From assembly GCF_000422245.1 (NCBI RefSeq), contig NZ_ATHI01000031.1, positions 124,001 through 188,000 of the forward strand: a DNA stretch of 64,000 bases. The letters run 5' to 3'. The notes beneath the pieces are model-generated. The model saw nothing but the letters and a program-made list of their open reading frames with translations. It was not told where the DNA came from and did no database searches. A program made the position numbers and the translations under genes. Numbering within the stretch: the first letter of the stretch is position 1; every line of letters begins with the position of its first letter. Of the stretch, positions 8,747-15,950 are shown piece after piece. This stretch comes from Alkalidesulfovibrio alkalitolerans DSM 16529. GTDB lineage: Bacteria > Desulfobacterota > Desulfovibrionia > Desulfovibrionales > Desulfovibrionaceae.

Positions 8747-10273
8747 TCAGCCGGAACGGCCGTATTCGGACGGCTCGGGCACGAAGGCCAGGTCGCCGAA
8801 CTTGGTGGACGGGCCGATGAAGGCCAACTCCACTTCGCCCACCGGGCCGTTGCGCTGCTTGCCAATGATGATCTCGGCGACGCCTTTCTTGGTCGAATCT
8901 TTATTGTACACTTCATCGCGATAAATGAACATGATCACGTCGGCATCCTGCTCGATCGCACCGGATTCGCGAAGGTCCGAGAGCATGGGGCGGCGGTTGG
9001 AGCGCTCCTCGACCTTGCGGTTGAGCTGTGAGAGCGCGATCACCGGCACGTCCAACTCCTTGGCCAGGGCTTTGAGGTTGCGCGAGATGTCGGAAATTTC
9101 CTGTTCGCGCGAGTCGATGTTACGACTGGCGCGCATGAGTTGGAGGTAGTCCACCACGATCATGCCGATGTTCTTTTCTTTTTTCAGGCGACGGCAGCGG
9201 GCGCGAAGCTCAAGGATGGACAGGGCAGGGGTGTCGTCGATGAAAATGGGGGCCTTGCTCAGCACTTCGGCGGCGTCGAAGAGCTTGGCCCAGTCGTTGT
9301 CGTCCAGGTATCCCCGCCGCATGCGAGAGAGGTCCACTCCGCCCTGGACGCACAGCAGGCGCGACATGAGCTGTTCCTTGCTCATCTCCAGCGAGAAGAC
9401 GACCACGCCTGTCTCTTCCATGCCCCTGGTGGCCGCGTTCAGGCACAGGTTCAGGGCAAAGGCCGTCTTGCCCATGGAGGGACGCGCGGCGATGATGATC
9501 AGGTCGGAGCGCTGAAAACCCGCCAGCATTTCGTTCAGCCGGGTGTAGCCGGTGGTCACGCCGGTGATGACGTCCTGGCGTTCGGCGCGTTTTTCAAGCT
9601 GCTTGAAGACCTCGGCTACAAGCTCCTTGGAGGAGGTGTAGCTCTCGGCCGCGCGGCGTTCGGCGATGCGGAAGATGGCCTGCTCGGACTCGTCGATAAG
9701 TCTCTCGACGTCCGCGCCCCGGCTGTAGCTTTCCTGGATGATGTCGGCCGCGACGCTGATCAGCCCGCGCTGTAGGGCCAGATCGCGTACGCGTTGGGCG
9801 AAGTATTCGGCGTTGGCCGAGGGCACGATGGCCGAGGCCAGTTCGCCGAGGTAGGCGCGGCCTCCGACGGTTTCGAGCGCTTCACGCTTGTTCAGTTCGT
9901 CGGCCGTGGTCAGCAGGTCGATGGGCCGTCCGGCGCGGTCGAGCTCGAGAAAAGCGGCGTAGATGGTCCGGTGGACGGGAGAGTAGAAGTCCTCCTCGTC
10001 GAGGATCTCCACGATGAGATGAAAGGCCTTGTTGTTGAGAAAAATCCCCCCCAAGACCGCCTGTTCGGCTTCGAGGTCGTGGGGGGGGACTTTGCGCAGG
10101 AGGTCGGCGGAGGCCCGCTCGGGGGCCTCGCGCGCGTCCTGAAAGCGTTTTCCGCCGGAAGAGGGGCTATTGGGCCTGGTCGGTGACGGGCGCAGTGGCG
10201 GCCTCCTGAGCCTCGGCGGCCTCGGAGACGTCCGCGCCGGCCGGGGCGGCGATTTCCTCTTCGAACGATCCAC
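8747..10273 (-). CDS. dnaB: Replicative DNA helicase DnaB (start uncertain)
   Basis: DnaB hexameric helicase: N-terminal primase-interaction domain (PPHDLEAEQAVLGG onward), Walker A ARPSMGKTAFA, Walker B IVVDYLQL, the ALSQLNR motif and SDLRESGAIEQDAD. The N-terminus is problematic. The only ATG/GTG/TTG in frame ahead of the conserved region is the GTG at 10273, which overlaps rplI by 107 bases and gives an odd Pro/Arg-rich leader. A CTG at 10195 has a perfect AGGAGG (10202-10207) six bases upstream and may be the true start, overlapping rplI by 29. Follows rplI as in the usual rpsF-rpsR-rplI-dnaB order. Function is certain; the exact 5' end is not. Confidence 0.9.
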   Translation of the reverse strand: MDRSKRKSPPRPARTSPRPPRLRRPPLRPSPTRPNSPSSGGKRFQDAREAPERASADLLRKVPPHDLEAEQAVLGGIFLNNKAFHLIVEILDEEDFYSPVHRTIYAAFLELDRAGRPIDLLTTADELNKREALETVGGRAYLGELASAIVPSANAEYFAQRVRDLALQRGLISVAADIIQESYSRGADVERLIDESEQAIFRIAERRAAESYTSSKELVAEVFKQLEKRAERQDVITGVTTGYTRLNEMLAGFQRSDLIIIAARPSMGKTAFALNLCLNAATRGMEETGVVVFSLEMSKEQLMSRLLCVQGGVDLSRMRRGYLDDNDWAKLFDAAEVLSKAPIFIDDTPALSILELRARCRRLKKEKNIGMIVVDYLQLMRASRNIDSREQEISDISRNLKALAKELDVPVIALSQLNRKVEERSNRRPMLSDLRESGAIEQDADVIMFIYRDEVYNKDSTKKGVAEIIIGKQRNGPVGEVELAFIGPSTKFGDLAFVPEPSEYGRSG

Positions 10274-10721
10274 CCTCGCGCAGCACCTGCACGGTCACCT
10301 TGGCGATGACGTCCTGGTGCAGTTTGACGGGCACGGCGTATTCGCCCAGCGCCCTGATGGGCGCGTCAAGATCGATGCGGCGCTTGTCAATCTCGATGCC
10401 CTGGGCGGCCAGACCCTCGGCGATCATAGCCGAGGTCACGGAGCCGTAGAGTTTGTCGCCCTCGCCCACACGCACGCGCATCTCGACCACGGCGGCCGAA
10501 AGCTTTTCGCCCAGGCTGCGGGCCTCGGAGCGCACGGCGTCCATCTTGGACTCCAGCTTCTTGCGCTCGAGCTCGAACTGCTTGAGGTTGGAGGGGGTGG
10601 CCAGCATGGCCAGTCCCTGGGGGATCAGGAAGTTGCGGGCGAAGCCCGGCTTGACCTTGACGGTATCGCCGACGCGGCCAAGGTTGTCCACGTCGGAACG
10701 CAGGATGATCTGAACAGGCAT
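10167..10721 (-). CDS. rplI: 50S ribosomal protein L9
   Basis: 184 aa. The N-terminal domain MPVQIILRSDVDNLG...GFARNFLIPQGLA is the canonical L9 rRNA-binding module, followed by the long connecting helix and the C-terminal domain. The protein has an Ala/Glu-rich C-terminal extension of about 30 residues (EEEIAAPAGADVSEAAEAQE...) beyond the usual ~150, common in this group. It is third in the rpsF operon, 10 bases after rpsR, and its 3' end overlaps the open frame of dnaB. Confidence 0.97.
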   Translation of the reverse strand: MPVQIILRSDVDNLGRVGDTVKVKPGFARNFLIPQGLAMLATPSNLKQFELERKKLESKMDAVRSEARSLGEKLSAAVVEMRVRVGEGDKLYGSVTSAMIAEGLAAQGIEIDKRRIDLDAPIRALGEYAVPVKLHQDVIAKVTVQVLREGGSFEEEIAAPAGADVSEAAEAQEAATAPVTDQAQ

Positions 10722-10731
10722 GACGACCCTC

Positions 10732-10992
10732 CTAGACGGTCCGCTTGCGCACGTAGGTGGCGTGCACGGTGGTGTAGAACAGCAGGGCCATCTGGCGCGA
10801 GCGCTTGATCTGCGTGGTCAGCTTGCGCTGATGCTTGGCGCAGGTGCCGGTGATGCGGCGGGCGATGATCTTGCCGCGCTCGGTGATGAAGTCGCGCAGG
10901 ATGTCCGCGCGCTTGTAGTCCAGGGGCAATTTCTTGTCCGCGCAGAAGCGGCAGAACTTCTTGCGGGGAGTGAACCTTTTCTTGAACGCCAT
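10732..10992 (-). CDS. rpsR: 30S ribosomal protein S18
   Basis: 86 aa with the S18 signatures CRFCADKK near the N-terminus, [18 protein letters not shown], and [20 protein letters not shown]. The CxxC pair is of the zinc-binding (C+) type. S18 pairs with S6 in the platform of the 30S subunit, and its gene directly follows rpsF (three-base gap), so the two partners are made from adjacent cistrons. Start preceded by a purine-rich site (GGAGG) in the rpsF tail. Confidence 0.97.
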   Translation of the reverse strand: MAFKKRFTPRKKFCRFCADKKLPLDYKRADILRDFITERGKIIARRITGTCAKHQRKLTTQIKRSRQMALLFYTTVHATYVRKRTV

Positions 10993-10995
10993 GGC

Positions 10996-11304
10996 TTAGG
11001 CCTCCTCGGGCGTGAACTCTTCGTTCAGCTTGACGGTGATGAACTTGAAGATGCCGTCGCTGATGCGGATGTTGCGCTCCAGCTCGGTGACGCAATCGCC
11101 CGGGGCGGCGTACTCCAGGCGCACGTAGAAGCCGCGCGACTGCTTGTTCACCGCGTAGGCGAGATCGCGCATGCCCCACTCGTCGGTGAGGAGCATCTTG
11201 CCGTTCTCACGCTCGATGATGCCGGTCAGGGCGTCGATGATCTCCTTGCGGCCGTCGGGCGCGAGCTCGGGGCTCAGCAGGAGAAGGGTTTCGTACTGAC
11301 GCAT
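10996..11304 (-). CDS. rpsF: 30S ribosomal protein S6
   Basis: 102 aa; MRQYETLLLLSPEL, DEWGMRDLAYAVNKQSRGFY and the C-terminal strand FKFITVKLNEE identify S6. AAGGAGG lies nine bases before the ATG. First gene of the rpsF-rpsR-rplI-dnaB operon; a TTGACA promoter and a strong leader hairpin lie just upstream (separate entries). In many bacteria the S6:S18 complex binds its own mRNA leader to repress the operon, and the leader hairpin here is a candidate for that. Confidence 0.96.
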   Translation of the reverse strand: MRQYETLLLLSPELAPDGRKEIIDALTGIIERENGKMLLTDEWGMRDLAYAVNKQSRGFYVRLEYAAPGDCVTELERNIRISDGIFKFITVKLNEEFTPEEA

Positions 11305-11330
11305 TGAGGTGGTCCTCCTTGTGGTCTATG

Positions 11331-11353
11331 GCCCGCACCAAGGGGGTGCGAGC
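11331..11353 (-). promoter_or_regulatory. Hairpin in the rpsF mRNA leader, possible S6:S18 autoregulatory site
   Basis: On the minus strand nine bases (GCTCGCACC) pair with GGTGCGGGC across a five-base loop, one G-U included. The hairpin lies between the predicted transcription start (about 11358) and the rpsF Shine-Dalgarno site, and has no U tract, so it is not a terminator. S6:S18 leader motifs are known upstream of rpsF in many phyla; I cannot confirm the consensus bulge here. Confidence 0.4.
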
Positions 11354-11364
11354 AAGGAAGGGAG

Positions 11365-11393
11365 TCCTTAGCCGCTTTTGAGACCCCTGTCAA
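11365..11393 (-). promoter_or_regulatory. Predicted sigma-70 promoter of the rpsF operon
   Basis: A perfect TTGACA (minus strand, 11393-11388) is followed after 17 bases by TAAGGA (11370-11365), a poor -10 match. Position, 61 bases upstream of the rpsF start, and spacing support it. The -10 weakness leaves real doubt. Confidence 0.45.
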
Positions 11394-11412
11394 CGCCGCT
11401 TTTTAGCGCCGT

Positions 11413-11440
11413 TGCGGGACTTTTTGGACTGCGTCCCGCA
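11413..11440 (-). terminator. Hairpin downstream of the 29-residue ORF, possible terminator
   Basis: TGCGGGAC pairs with GTCCCGCA (8 bp, 12-base A/T-containing loop), starting 15 bases after the stop of the small ORF on the minus strand and just before the rpsF promoter. The U tract is missing (a short TAAAAAG follows), so termination may be weak or the element may simply insulate the ribosomal promoter. Confidence 0.35.
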
Positions 11441-11455
11441 GCCCGAGGCAGGGCC

Positions 11456-11545
11456 TCAGCCCTGGATTCCGAGTTTCGGCAGGATGAAGCGGGTGATGAC
11501 TACCCAGGCGACGATGACGCCGCCGATTATCAAAAGATTCTCCAT
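11456..11545 (-). CDS. 29-residue single-pass membrane protein
   Basis: Short reading frame encoding MENLLIIGGVIVAWVVITRF and ending ILPKLGIQG. AAGGAG stands about seven bases before its ATG. Residues 4-17 form one hydrophobic helix followed by a positively charged Arg and a short polar tail with LPKLG. The N-out/C-in positive charge pattern and the good ribosome site make it look like a genuine small membrane protein; I recall similar short peptides (ending LPxLG) in other deltaproteobacteria, but this was not searched. It lies 77 bases after the DegT aminotransferase gene, probably in the same transcript. Function unknown. Confidence 0.6.
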   Translation of the reverse strand: MENLLIIGGVIVAWVVITRFILPKLGIQG

Positions 11546-11622
11546 GGAGTTCTCCTTGCTCGGCGCCGTGCCGGCCATCGATTCCGGCGCGTTGCCCGTG
11601 GCGGATCAGTGTCCGCGGTGCG

Positions 11623-12765
11623 CTACAGGCCGTAGAATTCGCGGATCGCCGCGCAAACGCGCTCCACGTCGGTCTCGGCCAGGCCGGGCCACAGCGGAAG
11701 AGAGAGCGCCTGGTTCGCCAGCCGTTCGCTGAACGAAAGGTCCATCTCGCCGTCCACGTCGGCCCGGCCCAGGCCGAACATGGGCTGCTTGTGGCCGGGC
11801 ACGGGATAGTGAACCGCCGTGCCGACGCCCTTTTCGGAAAGGTGGCGGATCAGGCGGGCCCGCTCGTCCTGCGAGCTTTCCTCGCGCGTTCCGGCGCGCA
11901 CCACGTACAGGTGGTAGGAGTGCTCGGCTCCGGGCCGTTCGACGGGCAGGATCAGCGGTGTCTCGGCCAGTCCGGCAGTGTAGAGCGAGGCCAGGCGGCG
12001 GCGCGCGGTCACAAGCTCGTCGAGCCGCGTCAGACGCAGGCGCAAGAAGGCCGCCTGCAACTCGTCCATGCGGCTGTTCATGCCCGGCATGACGCTGACG
12101 TAGCGCGGATTCTCGCCGTATTGCCGCAACAGCCGGACGCGCTCGTCCAGGGAATCCCGGTCGCCGGTCACGGCTCCGGCGTCTCCCAGCGCCCCGAGGT
12201 TCTTGGTGGGGTAGAAGCTGTAGGCGGCAAGTTCGCCGAAGGTTCCGGCCAGACGTCCGTCAAGCCTGGTTCCATGGGCCTGGGCGCAGTCCTCCACGAG
12301 GTGCAGCCCGAACTCGTCGCAGACTTCGGCCAGGGCGGGCATGTCGCAGGGCTGGCCGTAGAGGTGCACGGCCAGAATCGCCCGCGCGCCCGTGCTCTCG
12401 GCCATGCGCCGCGCGCTTTGCGGATCGATGGTGTAGTAAGGCTCTTCAACCTCGGCGAAGACCGGGATGCAGCCCGCCGCGAGCACCGCGTGGTAGCAGG
12501 GCGGCGCGGTGAAGGCGGGCAGCACCACGCGGCTTTCGGGCGGCATATCCAGGGCGGCCAGGGCCAGCACCAGGGCGTCGGTGCCGTTGGCGCAGGCCGC
12601 GCACCAGGAGCGTTCCGTGGCGGCGGCAAACTCCTCTTCGAAGCCCGAGGCCTCGGGACCGTTCAGGAACCAGCCGCGCGCAAAGACCCGCTCGTAGGCG
12701 GCGCGCAGGCCGTCCTCGTCGGCCGCGAGCTGCGGGCTCAGGGCTCCGAAGGGGATGTCAGTCAT
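11623..12765 (-). CDS. DegT/DnrJ/EryC1 family aminotransferase
   Basis: 380 aa, PLP sugar aminotransferase family. Seen: NGTDALVLAL (cofactor phosphate loop), the Asp of LVEDCAQAHG that contacts the pyridine nitrogen, and the Schiff-base lysine in SFYPTKNLGALGDAG, followed by GMNSRMDELQAAFL, which is typical. These enzymes transfer an amino group to keto-sugars for lipopolysaccharide, capsule or glycan synthesis. Its start overlaps the fabI stop by one base (TGATG), so it is translationally coupled to fabI. No other sugar genes are nearby, so the product cannot be stated. Confidence 0.88.
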   Translation of the reverse strand: MTDIPFGALSPQLAADEDGLRAAYERVFARGWFLNGPEASGFEEEFAAATERSWCAACANGTDALVLALAALDMPPESRVVLPAFTAPPCYHAVLAAGCIPVFAEVEEPYYTIDPQSARRMAESTGARAILAVHLYGQPCDMPALAEVCDEFGLHLVEDCAQAHGTRLDGRLAGTFGELAAYSFYPTKNLGALGDAGAVTGDRDSLDERVRLLRQYGENPRYVSVMPGMNSRMDELQAAFLRLRLTRLDELVTARRRLASLYTAGLAETPLILPVERPGAEHSYHLYVVRAGTREESSQDERARLIRHLSEKGVGTAVHYPVPGHKQPMFGLGRADVDGEMDLSFSERLANQALSLPLWPGLAETDVERVCAAIREFYGL

Positions 12766-13529
12766 CAGATGCCCATCACATTGTAGCCGGAGTCCACGTA
12801 CACGACCTCACCGGTCACGCCGCTGGAGAGGTCGGAACACAGCCACAGGGCGGTCTTGCCCACGTCCTCGGTGGTGATGTTGCGGCGCAACGGCGCACGC
12901 TCCTCGATGGTCTTGAGGATGGTCTTGAAGCCGGAGATGCCGCTGGAGGCCAGGGTTTTGAGTGGGCCGGCGCTGATGGCGTTGATGCGCACGCCCTTGG
13001 CACCCAGGTCCATGGACAGGTAGCGCACCGAGGCTTCGAGGGCGGCCTTGGCCACGCCCATGACGTTGTAGTTGGTGATGACCTTCTCCGCGCCGTAGTA
13101 GGTCATGGTCACGACCGTGGCGTTCTCGGAGAGCATGGGCTCGAAGGCCTTGCACAGCGTCACCAGGGAGTAGGCGGAGACGTCCAGGGCCAGGGCGAAG
13201 CCTGCGCGGCTGGTATCGATGTAGCGGCCCGCCAGGTCGTTGCGGTCGGCGTAGGCGATGGAGTGCACGAGCACGTCGAACTCGCCCCATTGTTCCTTCA
13301 CGGCGGCAGCGGCGGTGGCCACGGCCTCGTCATCCTGCACGTCGCACTGGAGCACGAACTCGCCGCCGAGCTCCTCGCTGATGGGGTCGATGCGCTTCTT
13401 CACGGCGTCGTTGGCGTAGCTGAAGGCCAGACGCGCGCCTTGTTCCTTGAACTGTTTGGCGATGCCGTAGGCGATGGAACGTTCGTTGGCCACGCCGAAG
13501 ATGAGGGCCTTCTTGTCCTTCATGAGCAT
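12765..13529 (-). CDS. fabI: Enoyl-[acyl-carrier-protein] reductase FabI
   Basis: 254 aa short-chain dehydrogenase of the FabI class. The NADH-binding start LIFGVANERSIAYGIA differs from the classic GxxxGxG as FabI proteins do; HSIAYADR, the catalytic Tyr-x6-Lys in NYNVMGVAKAALEA and AISAGPLKTLA follow. It reduces trans-2-enoyl-ACP in the last step of the fatty acid elongation cycle. AGGAGG lies eight bases before the first ATG. It sits between purC (19-base gap) and the DegT gene. The motif set makes it a likely triclosan-type target family member; nothing unusual is seen. Confidence 0.95.
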   Translation of the reverse strand: MLMKDKKALIFGVANERSIAYGIAKQFKEQGARLAFSYANDAVKKRIDPISEELGGEFVLQCDVQDDEAVATAAAAVKEQWGEFDVLVHSIAYADRNDLAGRYIDTSRAGFALALDVSAYSLVTLCKAFEPMLSENATVVTMTYYGAEKVITNYNVMGVAKAALEASVRYLSMDLGAKGVRINAISAGPLKTLASSGISGFKTILKTIEERAPLRRNITTEDVGKTALWLCSDLSSGVTGEVVYVDSGYNVMGI

Positions 13530-13548
13530 GAGCGTCTCCTCCTTGGGA

Positions 13549-14448
13549 TCAGATGGCGAGTTTGCCGCCGGTCAGCATTTCAAATATCTGCATGTAGGTC
13601 CGGCTGGTCTGCTCGATCAGTTCGGGCGGCAGATTCGGGCCGGGAGGCTGCTTATTGTAGCCGATGCGCTCCAGATAGTCGCGCACGTTCTGCTTGTCGA
13701 AGCTCGGCTGGCTTTTGCCGGGCGCGTAGCCCTGCAGCGGCCAGAAGCGTGAGGAGTCCGGGGTCAGGGCCTCGTCGATCCACAGGATCTGGCCGCCCTT
13801 GACGCCGAACTCGAACTTGGTGTCGGCGATGATGATGCCGCAATTGCGGGCGTAGTTGCGGGCCTTGGCGTAGATGGCCAGGGACAGCTCTTCCACTTCC
13901 CGCAGCACGTCGGTGCCGATGATTTCTCCCGCACGCTCCACGGAGATGTTTTCGTCGTGCGAGCCGACCTCGGCCTTGGTGGACGGCGTGAAGAGCGGCC
14001 TGGGCAACTCCTGTGATTCGAGGAGTCCGGCTGGCAGAGTGTGGCCGCAGACCGCGCCGGTCTTTTTGTAGTCCTTCCAGCCCGAGCCGGTGATGTAGCC
14101 GCGCACGATACACTCGATGGGCAGGGGCGTGGCCTTCTTCACGATCACCGAACGGCCTTCGAGCTGGTCACGGTGCTTGTGCAGCACTTCGGGGAAAAGC
14201 TCGATGCGATCGGCGACGATGTGGTTGCCGACCAGGTCCTTGAACTTGTCCATCCAAAAAAGCGTGATCTGGTTCAGCACCGCGCCCTTGAAAGGGATGG
14301 GGTCGGGCAGGACCACGTCGAAGGCCGAGAGGCGGTCCGTGGTCACGATGAGCAACTCTTCGTCGTTCACGGCGTAGATATCGCGCACCTTGCCTCGCGA
14401 GAGCAAAGTGAGCTCGGGGATGTTGGTCTTCGATACGATGTTCATCAT
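13549..14448 (-). CDS. purC: Phosphoribosylaminoimidazole-succinocarboxamide synthase
   Basis: 299 aa, SAICAR synthetase of purine synthesis: it joins aspartate to CAIR using ATP. Motifs seen are LLSRGKVRDIYAV, TTDRLSAFDVV, the ECIVRGYITGSGW stretch, KAEVGSHDENIS and IADTKFEFG. The length is that of the long (yeast-like/proteobacterial ~300 aa) version. Two ATGs stand in tandem at the start. It is 14 bases downstream of hisD and upstream of fabI in one minus-strand run. Confidence 0.96.
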   Translation of the reverse strand: MMNIVSKTNIPELTLLSRGKVRDIYAVNDEELLIVTTDRLSAFDVVLPDPIPFKGAVLNQITLFWMDKFKDLVGNHIVADRIELFPEVLHKHRDQLEGRSVIVKKATPLPIECIVRGYITGSGWKDYKKTGAVCGHTLPAGLLESQELPRPLFTPSTKAEVGSHDENISVERAGEIIGTDVLREVEELSLAIYAKARNYARNCGIIIADTKFEFGVKGGQILWIDEALTPDSSRFWPLQGYAPGKSQPSFDKQNVRDYLERIGYNKQPPGPNLPPELIEQTSRTYMQIFEMLTGGKLAI

Positions 14449-14462
14449 TTTTCCTTATGCGG

Positions 14463-15785
14463 TCAGTCGGCTTTTGGCGAGAGGTCTTTTCGGATCTCCA
14501 CCGATCTGGCGTGCGCCTCAAGCCCTTCCAGGCGGGCCAGGCGGGCGATCTTGTCGGCGTTGCCCAGGGTAAACGATCTGCTCGTGGCGATGAGGCTCGA
14601 AGTCTTCATGAACGTCTCCACCGAGAGGGCGGAGGAGAAGCGGGCCGTGCCGAGCGTGGGCAGCACGTGGTTCGGCCCGGCGAAATAGTCGCCCACCGGC
14701 TCGGGGGCGTAGCCGCCGAGGAACACGGCCCCTGCGTGGCGGATGCGTCCCAAAAGCTCGAAGCCGTCGCGGCAGACGACCTCCAAGTGCTCGGGCGCAA
14801 CGAGGTTGATGCAGGCCAGCCCGGCTTCGAGGTCCGGGACCACGACCACGCCGCCCCAGTCGTGCAGGGCCTTGCGGGCCAGATCGGCCCTGGGCAAGGC
14901 GTCGAGCTGACTGGCCAACGCCGTTTTGACGGCTTCGCCGAGTTCGGGGCTCGTGGTCACCAGCAGGCAGGCGGCCAGGGGATCGTGCTCGGCTTGCGAG
15001 AGCATGTCCGCGGCCAGCCAGTCGGCCTTGGCGGTTTCATCGGCCAAGATGGCGATTTCCGAGGGCCCGGCGATCATGTCGATGCCCACGCGGCCGATGA
15101 GCAGCCGCTTGGCCGTGGTCACGAAGATGTTGCCTGGCCCGGCGATGACGTCCACGGCCGGGATGGCGTCCGTGCCCTGGCCCAGGGCGGCGATGGCCCA
15201 GGCCGAGCCCACGGCGTAGACCTCGTCGATCTCCAGAAGCGCGGCGGCGGCCAGGATGTAGGGGTTGAGGCTGCCGTCGGCGCGCGGCGGCGAGCACACG
15301 GCCAGCCCTTCGACCCCGGCCACACGCGCTGGGATGGCGTTCATGAGCAGGCTCGATACGAGCGGCGTCTCGCCCCCCTTGCCGCCGGGCACGTAAAGTC
15401 CGGCCCGGTCCACGGGGCGGACCATCTGGCCGAGCATGCCGCCGTCCGGCATGGCCTGCATCCAGGAGTTGCGGCGCTGGCGCTCGTGAAAGGCGCGGAT
15501 GTTGGCCGCGGCCTCGCGGATGATCGCGAAATCGGTTGCGGGAATCTCGTCTGGCGCGGCCTTTATGCGCTCGGGCGCGACACGAAGCATGTCCGGCTCG
15601 AAAGCGGGACAGTCGAAGCGCCGCGTGTATTCGACGAGCGCCTCGTCGCCGCGCGCGGTCACGTCGGCGAGGATGTCCAGGACCGTGCGTTCCACTGCGG
15701 GGTCTGCGGCCCGTCTGGCGTCGAGCCAGGATTTGAGGGCGGCCTCGGTCTCGGGGCCGGTGTATGCGATGGTACGGCAGGGCAT
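14463..15785 (-). CDS. hisD: Histidinol dehydrogenase
   Basis: 440 aa zinc enzyme carrying out the last two oxidation steps of histidine synthesis with NAD. Seen: VDRAGLYVPGG, DVIAGPGNIFVTTAKR, the metal ligands around AEHDP and the GPNHVLPTLGTARFSS region containing catalytic His residues. First gene of the run hisD-purC-fabI-DegT. GGAG lies about ten bases upstream of the ATG. Other his genes are not in the window, so histidine genes are scattered in this genome. Confidence 0.96.
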   Translation of the reverse strand: MPCRTIAYTGPETEAALKSWLDARRAADPAVERTVLDILADVTARGDEALVEYTRRFDCPAFEPDMLRVAPERIKAAPDEIPATDFAIIREAAANIRAFHERQRRNSWMQAMPDGGMLGQMVRPVDRAGLYVPGGKGGETPLVSSLLMNAIPARVAGVEGLAVCSPPRADGSLNPYILAAAALLEIDEVYAVGSAWAIAALGQGTDAIPAVDVIAGPGNIFVTTAKRLLIGRVGIDMIAGPSEIAILADETAKADWLAADMLSQAEHDPLAACLLVTTSPELGEAVKTALASQLDALPRADLARKALHDWGGVVVVPDLEAGLACINLVAPEHLEVVCRDGFELLGRIRHAGAVFLGGYAPEPVGDYFAGPNHVLPTLGTARFSSALSVETFMKTSSLIATSRSFTLGNADKIARLARLEGLEAHARSVEIRKDLSPKAD

Positions 15786-15890
15786 GTCGGCATTTCTCCA
15801 GAAGGGACCGGTTGGCCCCGGACATGGCTATAGCCAAGGAGGCGCTGAATGTCGAGCCGCGCGGCCGGGTCCAGGCGCGCGCGCGGGATG

Positions 15891-15919
15891 AAAAAGGCCG
15901 GGACCCGAAGGTCCCGGCC
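15891..15919 (-). terminator. Rho-independent terminator of the porin gene
   Basis: Perfect 10-bp stem (GGCCGGGACC/GGTCCCGGCC) with a TTCG tetraloop on the minus strand followed by TTTTT. It lies 32 bases after the porin stop and before the hisD promoter region, so porin and hisD are separate transcripts. Confidence 0.9.
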
Positions 15920-15950
15920 GGTCGGTGCGGATGTCGTGTCGGAAGTGGGC

